A DNA stretch of 64,000 nucleotides, from the NCBI GenBank assembly GCA_036496605.1, contig DASXKV010000020.1, positions 1 to 64,000 on the forward strand, given 5' to 3'. The DNA comes from Gemmatimonadaceae bacterium. Lineage in GTDB: Bacteria > Gemmatimonadota > Gemmatimonadetes > Gemmatimonadales > Gemmatimonadaceae. How positions within the stretch are numbered: the first letter of the stretch is position 1; every line of letters starts with the position of its first letter. Below the pieces are notes generated by a model that was given only the letters and a program-made list of their open reading frames with translations, was not told where the DNA came from and did not search any database. Shown here piece by piece: positions 18,417-29,540 of the stretch. The translations under genes and the position numbers were made by a program.

Positions 18417-19180
18417 TGCAGCGCCCGGAGCCGTTCTTCGGCCAGCTGTTTGTATCGTGGATCGTTGTAGTCTGTAACCGGCAGCTTCGCGATCGTTTCG
18501 TATTCCGCGCGCGCTTTCGCGCTCTCGTCGCGATCGGCATACACGCCCGCGAGGTCGAGGCGATGCGTAATCCGATTCGGTTCTAGGGCCACCGCGCGCT
18601 CCAGATACCGCTGCGCGTTCTCCCAGCTTGCCTCGCCCAGGACCCCGCCTCCGAGCAGATTTCTGGCCGCCCACCGCTCGAATCCGCTGAGGCGCATGAT
18701 CTCAGCGTTCCACATGCCGAGAACGTGCAGCGCGCCCGCGTTCAACGAATCAAGACGAAGTGCGGCTTGGACCTCGTCGTGAACGACGCCGGCGTATTTC
18801 ACCTTGTCGCGCTTCCCTTTCGACAACGCGACACGACCGAGTGCTTTCGCGAGTGCGAAGTGCGCGTTCGACGAGTTGGGATCGGCCTTTACCGCAAGTC
18901 GTCCAAGCTGCTCACCGCGTGCGTAATAGCTCTGCCGCTCGGCATCGCTGAATTCACCGAGATCGACAGCGGCGTTCGACGCCTTCCACAGCGCCTCGAC
19001 GCTCGACGAATCGGCGGCGACCGCGGCTTCGTACTGCTCTAGCGCCGCCGCCAGATTGCGCGCCGTGAACTCCTTGTCGCCGAGAGCGATGTGCTCAGCC
19101 GCGCTCTGTCCAGCGGCGACCTGCGTGATGAGGAGCATTGCGGTCGCCACCGTCGCGCGTATGCTCATGCGAATGCTCAT
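18413..19180 (-). CDS. Secreted TPR protein
   Basis: A 255-residue periplasmic protein: signal peptide MSIRMSIRATVATAMLLITQ ending near VAAGQS, then four or more TPR-like helix pairs (EFTARNLAAALEQYEAAVA, HFALAKALGRVALSKGK, YLERAVALEPN). Such proteins scaffold envelope complexes. The start at 19180 is chosen because GGGAG precedes it and it opens the signal peptide; the extension to 19303 is not coding-like. Divergent from the nucleoside phosphorylase gene, convergent with ytxH. Partners unknown. Confidence 0.8.
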   Translation of the reverse strand: MSIRMSIRATVATAMLLITQVAAGQSAAEHIALGDKEFTARNLAAALEQYEAAVAADSSSVEALWKASNAAVDLGEFSDAERQSYYARGEQLGRLAVKADPNSSNAHFALAKALGRVALSKGKRDKVKYAGVVHDEVQAALRLDSLNAGALHVLGMWNAEIMRLSGFERWAARNLLGGGVLGEASWENAQRYLERAVALEPNRITHRLDLAGVYADRDESAKARAEYETIAKLPVTDYNDPRYKQLAEERLRALH

Positions 19181-19302
19181 ACCCGAAGCTCCCTGATGCG
19201 TGAGAGAGACCGAAAGCGAGCAACGCTCGTCGCTCGTCCGGGGCGCTCGCGTCCGCCGTCCGTGGACCGGCGCCAACGTAGGTCTACCCCGAAGACCGGT
19301 CA

Positions 19303-20637
19303 ATGCTCGCGCAACGGCTGATCGAACGAAAGCGGGATGGCGGGCGACTCGAGCCGGGTGAGTGGCGGGCCCTAACGTTGGCGTACACCGCTGGTCACGT
19401 CCCCGACTATCAGATGGCCGCGTTCCTCATGGCCTGTTTCATTCGTGGCCTCGATCGTGAGGAAACGTCAGCGTTGACGGAAGCAATGCTTGGCAGCGGC
19501 GCACGCCTGGTGCTCGCCGATCTCGCAGTCGCGCGCGTGGACAAGCACTCAACGGGCGGTGTCGGTGACAAGGTGTCGCTGGTTCTCGCCCCGCTGATTG
19601 CGTCGCTTGGCGTCACCGTGCCGATGATGTCCGGCCGCGGCCTCGGCCACACCGGCGGCACGTTGGACAAGCTCGAATCAATCCCGGGGTTTCGGACGAG
19701 CCTAACGCTGGCCGAGGCCCGTGCACAGATCGAGGCCATTGGCTGCGCATTGATTGGGCAAACGCAGGAGATCGCCCCGGCGGATCGAAAGATGTATGCC
19801 TTACGAGACGCGACGGGCACGGTCGAGTCGATTCCGCTCATCGCTGCCTCGATCATGAGCAAGAAGCTGGCGGAGGATCTCACCGGCCTCGTGGTCGACA
19901 TCAAGCGCGGGAGCGGATCATTTCTTCCGCAGCTCGAGCGCGAGCTCGAGCTCGCCGACGCGATGATCCGCCTCGGATCCGACCACGGCTGCCCCGTCGT
20001 CGCGCTCATTACGGCAATGGATCGACCGCTTGGTCGTGCCTGCGGCAACGCGCTCGAGATCGAGGAGGCCATTCACACCTTGAAGGGTGAAGGACCGCCT
20101 GATCTGCTCGAGGTGACTTATGCGCTCGGCGTTGAGATGTTGCTCATGGCCGGCGCGTCGTTGACGCCGGACGAGGCCCGCCGGCAGATGGAAAAGGCCA
20201 TCGGTACAGGCAAGGCCGCGGAGCATTTTCAGAAGATCATCGAAGCGCAGGGCGGCAATCCCGGCGTCGTCGACGACCCCGCCGTGCTCCCGCAAGCGGC
20301 CGAGTGCGAGCTATTCAGCGCGCCGCGACGAGGATTCGTTGCGCGCGTCGAGCCGAAGGTCATCGGACGTGGCATCATCGCGATCGGCGGCGGCCGCGCA
20401 AAGATGGAAGACCGTGTGGATCCCAGCGTGGGATTCGTGATCACCGCGCGTCCCGGTGATTGGGTCGAGCAGGGTGAGCCGCTGGCGACCATCTTCGCGC
20501 GGGATCGCGCCGGTGTCGAGGCGGGCCGCCAGGCGCTGCGTCAAGCGATAGTCGTTTCCGACGAAGCCGATCCTCCACTTCCGCTCGTTTCACATCGCGT
20601 GAGCAGTGCCGGAGTGGAGGTCGTACCAGGCATCTGA
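19303..20637 (+). CDS. deoA: Pyrimidine-nucleoside (thymidine) phosphorylase
   Basis: A 444-residue member of nucleoside phosphorylase family II. The signature KHSTGGVGDKVSL (about 81-93) binds phosphate, and MSGRGLGHTGGTLDKLE (107-123) and MSKKLAED complete the active site. It splits thymidine, uridine or deoxyuridine with phosphate into base and (deoxy)ribose-1-phosphate for salvage in the cytoplasm. The length fits both DeoA and Pdp; sequence does not tell me which. It contains two CCTAACG motifs (19370, 19701), both read as Leu-Thr. Single gene followed by a small membrane protein. Confidence 0.93.
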   Translation: MLAQRLIERKRDGGRLEPGEWRALTLAYTAGHVPDYQMAAFLMACFIRGLDREETSALTEAMLGSGARLVLADLAVARVDKHSTGGVGDKVSLVLAPLIASLGVTVPMMSGRGLGHTGGTLDKLESIPGFRTSLTLAEARAQIEAIGCALIGQTQEIAPADRKMYALRDATGTVESIPLIAASIMSKKLAEDLTGLVVDIKRGSGSFLPQLERELELADAMIRLGSDHGCPVVALITAMDRPLGRACGNALEIEEAIHTLKGEGPPDLLEVTYALGVEMLLMAGASLTPDEARRQMEKAIGTGKAAEHFQKIIEAQGGNPGVVDDPAVLPQAAECELFSAPRRGFVARVEPKVIGRGIIAIGGGRAKMEDRVDPSVGFVITARPGDWVEQGEPLATIFARDRAGVEAGRQALRQAIVVSDEADPPLPLVSHRVSSAGVEVVPGI

Positions 20638-20717
20638 TCGCGCATGCTCGGCGTGTCCTTTGCTGTTGTCAGCGAAGCAGTCAGTAATCCCTTGGCCCCT
20701 AGCTCCTCGCTCTTGTC

Positions 20718-20960
20718 ATGCCTCCTCGCATCGCAAAGCTGATCGCCGTAAGCGCCTTCGGCGCCATCGCGCTCTTCGTTTTTGTTTTCGTCGTCATCGC
20801 GATCGCCGTCGTCCCTCGACGCACCGGTGGCATCGACATCACCCAGGCTATGGTGACGTGGATCTCCGTTGGAATCGCCGTCCTCGCGCTGATTGCCGTC
20901 CACATCATCATCGGCCGCGGACTCTTCGCCTTCGCTCGCGGCGCTCGGAGCGAGATCTGA
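20718..20960 (+). CDS. Small two-helix membrane protein
   Basis: An 80-residue protein with two hydrophobic helices (about residues 12-32 and 47-68) joined by a short loop with an RRTGG turn, and a basic C-terminal tail. No family is recognised. It lies 80 bp downstream of the nucleoside phosphorylase and could be its last operon partner. The convergent TPR gene ends 20 bp away. Confidence 0.6.
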   Translation: MPPRIAKLIAVSAFGAIALFVFVFVVIAIAVVPRRTGGIDITQAMVTWISVGIAVLALIAVHIIIGRGLFAFARGARSEI

Positions 20961-20979
20961 GCGAATCGTCGAAGCTTGC

Positions 20980-22242
20980 CTAACGGCTGTACAACATGTT
21001 GAGGTGCGTACTGGCCCAGCCTCGTTCGACGGCGTTTCGCGGCGCGCGAGCCAGATAGAGCCCGTACTCCAGCCGCGCCATGGTCGTGTCGTTGCGCTGT
21101 TCGGCGGCAAGGCCGAGAAAGACGTGCGGCAGCGCGTAGTCCGAGTCCGCGCTCAGGGCCGTCCGGAGTTGGTGTTCCGCCTCGGTGATCTTTCCCGATC
21201 CCAACAACAGGCTCGCCTGAAACACGAGCGCGAGCGGGTCATCGGCTCGAATGAGCAGAGCGGTCTGAAGCTCGTTCAGCGCCGTCGCCGTGTCGTGCAG
21301 TGCCGCCGCGGCGGCGGCGAGGCGCACGTGGGCCATGTAAAAACCAAGATTCTCCACGAGCGCCTGCTCGTACGCCGCGCGCGCTTCACGATACCGGTGC
21401 CGGCTCGCATGCAGCGAGCCGATGGAGTAATAGAGAAACTCCTTCGACACGTATGGCGCAACCGTCGAATCGCGTTGAATACTTTCTAAACGCTGGACGA
21501 GCGTCGTCAGATCGCCAATCGCGCTGTCAGGTTCGTTGAGATGCACCCACGCGTAGGCGCGCGGGATCCGCAGCATCACGGCACTCGGGTCTTTCCGCAT
21601 TGCTTTCGCCCACTCGTCGACCGCCTTTCGGTAATTACCGACGCCGTACGCATGCATGCCCGCGGTGACGGGGTCACGGTCCGCCTGAGCCCCTCTCAGG
21701 CCGATGATCCATGGCGGTATGTCCAGCGTACCCTCGAGGAACGGGCTGTACGCGAGCGCGATCGTGGCAAGTGAATCGGTCGCGAGTGCCACGTTAGGCT
21801 CCACCGCAAAGATCCGTCGGATCGCGCCGTCGGGCATCGCGCGCCAGGGGAACTGCTGGCGCAGCAGCTTGAACCGCGCGTAGTAGGCGTCGGAAAAGGT
21901 CGGGTCGAGCCGCAACGCCCAGTAGAACGCCTGATCGGCGAGACCGGGAAGGACTCGGCGCACACTATCGCCCAATCGGTAATACGACAGCGCATCGTTC
22001 GGGTCAGCCGCGGAATCACCGAGGGCGGGTCGCGGATACGGTCCGTGAAGGTTGGCGATCGGATAGTGCGACGCTCGCCATACCGGGCCTTTCTCTCGCG
22101 CCGCGCTATCCAGGGCCGAGTCGTATCGCGTGACCAACGGTCGCGACCGTGGGGGTGGCGGCGCGATCGGTTGACAGCCGATCGCCCACACCGAGCCGGT
22201 GAAGGCCGCTAAGCCGAGCATACGCCGATAGACCGTGTGCAT
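20980..22242 (-). CDS. TPR lipoprotein
   Basis: A 420-residue protein with a lipoprotein signal (MHTVYRRMLGLAAF...VWAIGC, cysteine near residue 23) and at least six TPR-like helix pairs, for example SYYRLGDSVRRVL, AYGVGNYRKAVDEWAKAM and AARAAYEQALVENLG-like blocks. It would be an envelope scaffold. Its TAG stop is formed within a CCTAACG motif at 20979. The start at 22242 is taken because it begins the signal; there is no good ribosome binding site. Stands alone; function unknown. Confidence 0.8.
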   Translation of the reverse strand: MHTVYRRMLGLAAFTGSVWAIGCQPIAPPPPRSRPLVTRYDSALDSAAREKGPVWRASHYPIANLHGPYPRPALGDSAADPNDALSYYRLGDSVRRVLPGLADQAFYWALRLDPTFSDAYYARFKLLRQQFPWRAMPDGAIRRIFAVEPNVALATDSLATIALAYSPFLEGTLDIPPWIIGLRGAQADRDPVTAGMHAYGVGNYRKAVDEWAKAMRKDPSAVMLRIPRAYAWVHLNEPDSAIGDLTTLVQRLESIQRDSTVAPYVSKEFLYYSIGSLHASRHRYREARAAYEQALVENLGFYMAHVRLAAAAAALHDTATALNELQTALLIRADDPLALVFQASLLLGSGKITEAEHQLRTALSADSDYALPHVFLGLAAEQRNDTTMARLEYGLYLARAPRNAVERGWASTHLNMLYSR

Positions 22243-22446
22243 TGGCGAGGGCTGCCGAGCCTGGATGCTCGTATCATGCGCACGGGCTGCGTCTTTTCTC
22301 AAGGGCTCGCCAGGGGTCATTCCGTCGAGCTCAGCGCACAAAGAAGACCCACCTAACGGCTGCTGGCGCCCGCGAGGTCAGTCGCGGCGAAGATGGCGGG
22401 TCCGGGCCGTGCGTTGCCCGACAGCCCCTTCAGTGAGGAGGCAGTT

Positions 22447-23001
22447 ATGAATCCCCGATTTGTCGTCGCTGGGCTCGCCTTGGCGGCCGCAGCATGCAGT
22501 GGCGGAAGCAACGTCCACGTTCAGACCGAATCGGCACCGAGTTTCTCGACGGCCAGTCGGTCCACATTCAGGATTCTGCCGGTGCCATCGCGTTCGGACG
22601 GAGCGAGTCTGGGTTCGAACGATCCGATGCTGGCGAACTCGATCACCAATCAGAAGCTGCGCGAGGACGTGCGGCAGGCGCTGGAGGCGCGTGGGTATCG
22701 TCCCGCCGACGGCGAGCGCGCGGATCTCGACGTCGCGGTCTACGCCGCAGCCAATCAGGCGCTGGACATTCGGACGTATAATTACGGGTATACCTGGCGC
22801 GGCTGGCCGCGAGAGTACACTTCGGTGACGCCGTACGAGAAAGGCACGGTTATCGTCGATCTCGTCGATCCCGGTTCGCGCCAGTTGTTGTGGCGCGGTC
22901 AGGGCGTCGCACAGGTCTCGAACAATCCCAATAAGTACGTCAACGAGTTGGGCAAGGTCGTGAACTCGATCGCGAAGAAGCTTCCCGCGGCTCACTCCTA
23001 G
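22447..23001 (+). CDS. DUF4136 lipoprotein
   Basis: A 184-residue protein starting MNPRFVVAGLALAAAACSGG, a clear lipobox with cysteine at residue 17. The mature part matches DUF4136: STFRILPV, ALEARGYRPADGERADLDV, and the C-terminal GTVIVDLVDPGSRQLLWRG. Members are outer-membrane-associated lipoproteins of unknown function. GAGGAGG lies 6 nt before the ATG, a strong start. A perfect 10 bp hairpin follows the stop by 11 bp. Confidence 0.88.
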   Translation: MNPRFVVAGLALAAAACSGGSNVHVQTESAPSFSTASRSTFRILPVPSRSDGASLGSNDPMLANSITNQKLREDVRQALEARGYRPADGERADLDVAVYAAANQALDIRTYNYGYTWRGWPREYTSVTPYEKGTVIVDLVDPGSRQLLWRGQGVAQVSNNPNKYVNELGKVVNSIAKKLPAAHS

Positions 23002-23012
23002 GACGAACTGAC

Positions 23013-23038
23013 GGTCCCAGGCCCGACGGCCTGGGACC
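23013..23038 (+). terminator. Perfect 10 bp hairpin after the DUF4136 gene
   Basis: GGTCCCAGGC and GCCTGGGACC pair completely around a 6-nt loop (CCGACG), 11 bp after the stop codon. The position fits a transcript end, but no T run follows, so it may instead protect the 3' end. It shares the TGGGACC core with the hairpin at 2668-2707. Confidence 0.6.
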
Positions 23039-23068
23039 ACGGGTTGGCTCGGACCGCCGGACGGCGAG

Positions 23069-23441
23069 ATATTGGGTTCTTCGCGAATGTTGGGATAAGT
23101 CGATTCGAGGTCGGCCAGAACCGAAACGCGCGTAATGCCATGCGGAGATCTGCATGGCGAGGCAGCCTTGGAGAGCTTTGGGACGCGAATGGCGCGAAGG
23201 AGGGCGAATCCCACCCAAAAGTTCTATCGCTTCGTCGATTCCATCGAGAAACGATAGCTACTGAAAGGAGCTGGATACGATTCGCTCACATTCGCGGAAT
23301 TCGCGTCGCAAAAAACGTGGACTGTCCACGCGGCACAGGCTTGGAGGGCCGTCGGGACGCGCATGGCCCGAATGAGGGCGATTCTCGTCAGTGAGCTCAA
23401 GCTCGCGCTTTCCCGAAATTTCCCTAAGAACCCGATATTGG
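23069..23441. mobile_element. Possible MITE-like 370 bp element with inverted ends
   Basis: Imperfect terminal inverted repeats: ATATTGGGTTCTT near 23070 and AAGAACCCGATAT at 23427-23439, with looser complementarity to about 29 nt. Inside lie two direct copies of a roughly 45-bp piece (23160-23216 and 23334-23391, about three-quarters identical). No long gene is present. This fits a non-autonomous element or a tandem remnant between the DUF4136 and GH3 genes; no transposase or target-site duplication was identified. Confidence 0.3.
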
Positions 23442-23508
23442 AATCCGTGCGGCAGCGGCACTGTCGAGTTCGTCGCTGTCGGCGCGGAGCCTAACGAGCC
23501 AACCCATA

Positions 23509-26091
23509 GTGAAACGAACTTTCTTCATCGCGTTAGGCGCCGTCGTCCTGCTGTTGGATCGCGCGGCCGGTCAGGCGCCGTACAGGAATCCGGCACTCCC
23601 GATCGACATTCGCGTCCGCGACCTCCTCGGCCGCATGACGCTCGACGAGAAGTTCTGGCAGCTCTTCATGCTCCCTGGAGGACGTGATTCCGCGGCGGAC
23701 TACTCGCACGGAGTGTTCGGACTGCAGAACCGGAGTGCGACGGATGCGCGAAGCGATGCCCAGCTCCAGAACGCGCTCCAGCATTACTTCGTCGATTCAA
23801 CACGGCTCGGCGTTCCGATCATTCCGTTCGAGGAGGCCGTACACGGCGTGATGCGGAGCGGCGCAGTCGTCTATCCCGCCGCAATTGCGCTTGCCGCGAC
23901 GTTCGATTCCGAGCTCGTTCGTGACGTCACATCGCATATGGCGCGCGAAGCACGCGCCCGCGGGATACGCCAGGTGCTGTCACCGGTGGTCAACCTCGCC
24001 ACGGATGTGCGCTGGGGCCGCGTGGAGGAGACGTACGGCGAAGATCCGGTGCTCGCGTCGGTCATGACGCGGGCCTATGTCGGCGCGTTCGAGCGACAGA
24101 GTGTGATCGCCACGCCGAAGCACTTCGTCGCAAACGTCGGTGAAGGAGGACGCGACAGCTATCCGATTGACATCGACGCGCGCTTGCTCCAGGAGCTTTT
24201 CTATCCGCCCTTTCGCGCCGCGATCCTCGATGCTGGCGCTCGCTCCGTAATGGCCGCGTACAACTCCGTGGATGGGATCCCGGCCTCACAGAACCGCGCG
24301 CTGCTCGACGGCACATTGAAGCATGATTGGCGATTCAAAGGGTTCGTCATCTCGGATGAATCGGCGGTCGGTGGCGCCGTGGTTTTACATCGCACTGAGG
24401 CGGACACGAGGTCCGCGACGAAGAATGCACTCGAGGCGGGGCTCGACGTCATCTTCCAGGCGGAGTACAACGACCACGCTCCCTACCTTGCGGCCTTCAA
24501 GAGCGGCGCTATTCCTGAGAGGGTAATCGACAGCGCCGTCGCCCGGGTGCTTCGGGCCAAGTTCCAACTCGGCCTCTTCGAGCATCCATACGTGGACGCG
24601 GACAGCGCGTCTCCTGGGTCGGACAGCGTCGGTTCACGCGCACTCGCTCGTAACGTGGCGCGCAAGTCCGTGGTCCTGCTCGCGAATCGCGGGAGCATGC
24701 TGCCATTAGCCGCGAGTGTTGGCGGCGTTGCGTTGATCGGCACGGATGCCGTCGACGCCCGTTTGGGCGGCTATACGCTCGACAGCGCTCACGGCCTGTC
24801 CATTCTGGAAGGACTGCGTGCCCGACTCGGCGGCCGCGTGCACTACGCCGCCGGTCCCGGCCGATCGAGGGATGACTACGGCGTGGTCCCGGCGCAATAT
24901 CTGGACCCGCTACGTGGTGAGTACTTTGATAACATCGCGCTCGAGGGAATGCCGCGTCGTACGCGGATCGACGAGAATATCGATTTTCACTGGACCTTCA
25001 ACGCGCCCTCGCGCAGGCTCCAGGTCGGCTGGTACTCGGTGCGTTGGACGGGACGATTACGCGCTCCGACGAGTGGTGCGCGTCGTCTCGGCGTGGAAGG
25101 GAACGACGGCTACAGGTTGTACCTCGACGGCAAGCTGCTGATCGACAACTGGCGCAAGCAGTCGTATCGCACTGCACTGGTTCCTGTTCCGCTCTCACCC
25201 GGTTCGACGCACGACCTCCGGCTGGAGTTTTTCGAGAGCGCCGGCAACGCTCGCGTACGTCTCGTCTGGGACACGACCGCGGCCGACTTTCAGCAGCAGC
25301 AAATCGACTCCGCCGTTGCCCTCGCGCGTCGGAGCGACGTCGTCATTGTCGTCGCGGGCATCGAAGAAGGGGAGTTTCGCGATCGCTCATCGCTCGCCCT
25401 TCCGGGGCGTCAGGAGGATCTGATCCTGAGTGTGGCGGCGCTCGGCAAGCCGGTGATCGTCATTCTCGTCGGCGGCAGCGCGATCACGATGTCACGCTGG
25501 GTCGACAAGGTCGGCGCCGTACTGATGGCGTGGTATCCCGGAACGGAGGGCGGCGATGCCGTTGCCGACGTGTTGTTAGGCGACGACGATCCAGGTGGTC
25601 GATTGCCAGTGACTTTTCCGATGACCGAGGGACAGCTGCCGCTTCGCTACAATCACAAACCGACGGGCCGCGGCGACGACTACGTCGACCTCACGGGCGA
25701 GCCCGCGTTTCCCTTTGGCTTCGGATTGAGTTACACGCAGTTCGAGTACAGCGCGTTGAGAATCGAGCCCGACATGATCGGAGCGACGGGGCGCGCACGA
25801 ATCACATTCCGCGTGCGCAATAGCGGCGCGCGGGCAGGGGACGAAATCCCACAGCTATATGTGCGTCCGGTCGTCTCGCCCGTCGCGCAGCCGGTGATGG
25901 CACTGAAGGCATTTGGCCGACTGCATCTTGCTCCTGGCGAGGCACGCGACGTGACGTTCCTGTTGAACGCGAGCGATCTCCGCGTTCTCGACGATCGCAT
26001 GCGGTGGCGCTTGCCGGCGGGCAGGACGATCGTCCTGGTTGGCGCGTCGTCGAAGGACATCCGCCTTCGGGGAGAGCTGTCGACTCGTTAG
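23509..26091 (+). CDS. Secreted GH3 beta-glycosidase with inserted PA14 domain
   Basis: An 860-residue protein: signal peptide (1-21), GH3 N-terminal TIM barrel with TPKHFVAN and the catalytic nucleophile Asp283 in GFVISDES, GH3 C-terminal domain interrupted by a PA14 carbohydrate-binding module (about 470-595), and a C-terminal fibronectin-III-like domain (about 745-855). It removes terminal beta-glucosyl or xylosyl units from oligosaccharides in the periplasm or outside. PA14 insertion is usual for bacterial BglX/beta-glucosidase of this size. GTG start; no ribosome binding site seen. Its TAG stop overlaps the TAA of the convergent gene within CGTTAGG. Confidence 0.93.
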   Translation: MKRTFFIALGAVVLLLDRAAGQAPYRNPALPIDIRVRDLLGRMTLDEKFWQLFMLPGGRDSAADYSHGVFGLQNRSATDARSDAQLQNALQHYFVDSTRLGVPIIPFEEAVHGVMRSGAVVYPAAIALAATFDSELVRDVTSHMAREARARGIRQVLSPVVNLATDVRWGRVEETYGEDPVLASVMTRAYVGAFERQSVIATPKHFVANVGEGGRDSYPIDIDARLLQELFYPPFRAAILDAGARSVMAAYNSVDGIPASQNRALLDGTLKHDWRFKGFVISDESAVGGAVVLHRTEADTRSATKNALEAGLDVIFQAEYNDHAPYLAAFKSGAIPERVIDSAVARVLRAKFQLGLFEHPYVDADSASPGSDSVGSRALARNVARKSVVLLANRGSMLPLAASVGGVALIGTDAVDARLGGYTLDSAHGLSILEGLRARLGGRVHYAAGPGRSRDDYGVVPAQYLDPLRGEYFDNIALEGMPRRTRIDENIDFHWTFNAPSRRLQVGWYSVRWTGRLRAPTSGARRLGVEGNDGYRLYLDGKLLIDNWRKQSYRTALVPVPLSPGSTHDLRLEFFESAGNARVRLVWDTTAADFQQQQIDSAVALARRSDVVIVVAGIEEGEFRDRSSLALPGRQEDLILSVAALGKPVIVILVGGSAITMSRWVDKVGAVLMAWYPGTEGGDAVADVLLGDDDPGGRLPVTFPMTEGQLPLRYNHKPTGRGDDYVDLTGEPAFPFGFGLSYTQFEYSALRIEPDMIGATGRARITFRVRNSGARAGDEIPQLYVRPVVSPVAQPVMALKAFGRLHLAPGEARDVTFLLNASDLRVLDDRMRWRLPAGRTIVLVGASSKDIRLRGELSTR

Positions 26092-26951
26092 GATTTGGAT
26101 GTCTGGGATCGGTCGCGCCGTTGACGGAACCACAGATGGCCGACGATCAGCCCGAAGAAGATCGACACGAGGCCGAAAGTAACAAGCGATTCGGCCATTC
26201 CGTTCTTCGTGAGCTCCCTCCTATCACCCGCGACGGTCATGAGCATCAAGACAGACCCCAAATACCCGCAGACGGTGATTATGCCTGCGAGATACGGACC
26301 CAGCACCGGCACGCGACGCACCGGTCGCCCGATCAAGGAGTAAACGAGTCCACCGCCTGCACCGCCGGCGGAGGCCAAGACGATAGCACCCAGCGCCGGG
26401 AGAAGAAGCCGTGGCTGGCGAACCGCACCTAGGAGCATGAAGACAGCACGAACTGAGGTTACCGCCGCGAGAATCGCTGCTCCGTAGATGGCCGGACGCG
26501 TCCACTCCGGGCGTGCCTCGACCCAGTTCGCGGCGCTCCCCAGCACCCGCATCCAGCCGGCGACCGGAAGCTGCGGCATGTCGGGAAAGTGCTCCTTTTC
26601 GAATTTCTCACGTGCCTGGCAGATCGTGCACATCTTCGCGTGGAGCGCGGCTCGCTCGCCGTACGCGATACGCGACTCGAGCGACGCGTCGCTGGCGGGC
26701 GCTTCGCGCTCCCACTGCTCGGTCCATCGACACGTCGGCAGACCGCTCTTCGCAAATGCCTCGTCTCGCTCGGCGCATGCGAGACGGAACGCGACGACTT
26801 GTGCTTGGTATTTCGGCAACTTCACGCGGCCGGCCTCGCAGGCAGCGTAACTGTGGGGAGGCAGCCCGAGTTCCGCTGCAAATTCGTCTGCAGTAAGACC
26901 CAGACGCGCTCGAGCAGCGCCAAGTTCAGATGCGGTTATCGTGGTCGGCAT
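26088..26951 (-). CDS. HTH-CxxC-membrane fusion protein
   Basis: A 287-residue protein in three parts. Residues 1-60 form an XRE-like helix-turn-helix (ARARLGLTADEFAAELGLPP). Residues 100-120 hold an HC2-type zinc-finger-like motif (HAKMCTICQAREKF). Residues 145-275 contain four hydrophobic helices. Membrane-anchored DNA-binding proteins of this build are uncommon; a HC2 cysteine motif is typical of anti-sigma factors. It may therefore be a redox- or envelope-responsive regulator, which is inference. It is convergent with the GH3 gene and ends tail-to-tail with it. Confidence 0.7.
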   Translation of the reverse strand: MPTTITASELGAARARLGLTADEFAAELGLPPHSYAACEAGRVKLPKYQAQVVAFRLACAERDEAFAKSGLPTCRWTEQWEREAPASDASLESRIAYGERAALHAKMCTICQAREKFEKEHFPDMPQLPVAGWMRVLGSAANWVEARPEWTRPAIYGAAILAAVTSVRAVFMLLGAVRQPRLLLPALGAIVLASAGGAGGGLVYSLIGRPVRRVPVLGPYLAGIITVCGYLGSVLMLMTVAGDRRELTKNGMAESLVTFGLVSIFFGLIVGHLWFRQRRDRSQTSKS

Positions 26952-27039
26952 GATGATGCGGCTGCCAGGGAAAGGTGTAGCAGAGACTCAACTTTGTCGC
27001 CTGGTGCATCAACCCGCAATGAGCTCGTCCGCCAAGAAT

Positions 27040-27077
27040 CAAAGGGCAGAACGACGTGGGTCGCCCTGCCCCTTTTG
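27040..27077 (-). terminator. Hairpin terminator of gyrB
   Basis: Read leftward, AAAAGGGGCAGGGCGAC pairs with GTCGTTCTGCCCTTT with small bulges around a CCAC loop, 16 bp after the gyrB stop. The A-rich left and T-rich right feet resemble a rho-independent terminator although the T run is short. Confidence 0.6.
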
Positions 27078-27092
27078 ACTCCAGACGGAATC

Positions 27093-29063
<1,971 letters not shown>

Positions 29064-29228
29064 TCACATCCGAAGAAAATCCGAAAATTTGCGCCGGTCC
29101 AACCTGAAAAAGCTAACCTCCGACACAGCGTATCGCAACCCGTGATTTCCGCTGCAAACTTCATTGCCCCAACGACTTATCACTTTTCGCCGAGCTCCGC
29201 TTCCATGAACACCGGCGGGCCCGTCGCC

Positions 29229-29540
29229 TCAACGCGCCAACTGCCAGCGTATCCTCCTGATCGGAGCCCGTTTTGCCCTCGTATTGAGCGACCTCAGGAG
29301 CTCCGGCTCCAACAACGACAGCTCGTTCATCCACGCGTTCGTCTGCACCGCGACGAAGAGCGTCCCATTCGCGGAAATCGAGAGCGGCTCCGTCACGGCC
29401 GCGATCTGATCGCCTACCAGCCGCGCCCACTCGGGAATGATCCCAGCCTGTTCGACGCGATCCCGCAGTCCGCGTTGGTCGAGGAAATTGGCGACGACGT
29501 TCGCGACGGGCTCGGGCTTCCTCTTCTTCCGCTCACTCAC
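29229..29540 (-). CDS. dciA: DciA/DUF721 helicase-loading protein
   Basis: About 103 residues from GTG at 29540, which overlaps the recF stop by 8 bp. It carries the DUF721 core (WARLVGDQIAAVTEPLSI, TLFVAVQTNAWMNELSLLE). DciA loads or remodels the replicative helicase DnaB in bacteria lacking DnaC/DnaI. The open frame could be read further upstream inside recF, but that extension is the shadow of recF. Position between recF and gyrB is the usual one for this gene. Confidence 0.88.
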   Translation of the reverse strand: MSERKKRKPEPVANVVANFLDQRGLRDRVEQAGIIPEWARLVGDQIAAVTEPLSISANGTLFVAVQTNAWMNELSLLEPELLRSLNTRAKRAPIRRIRWQLAR

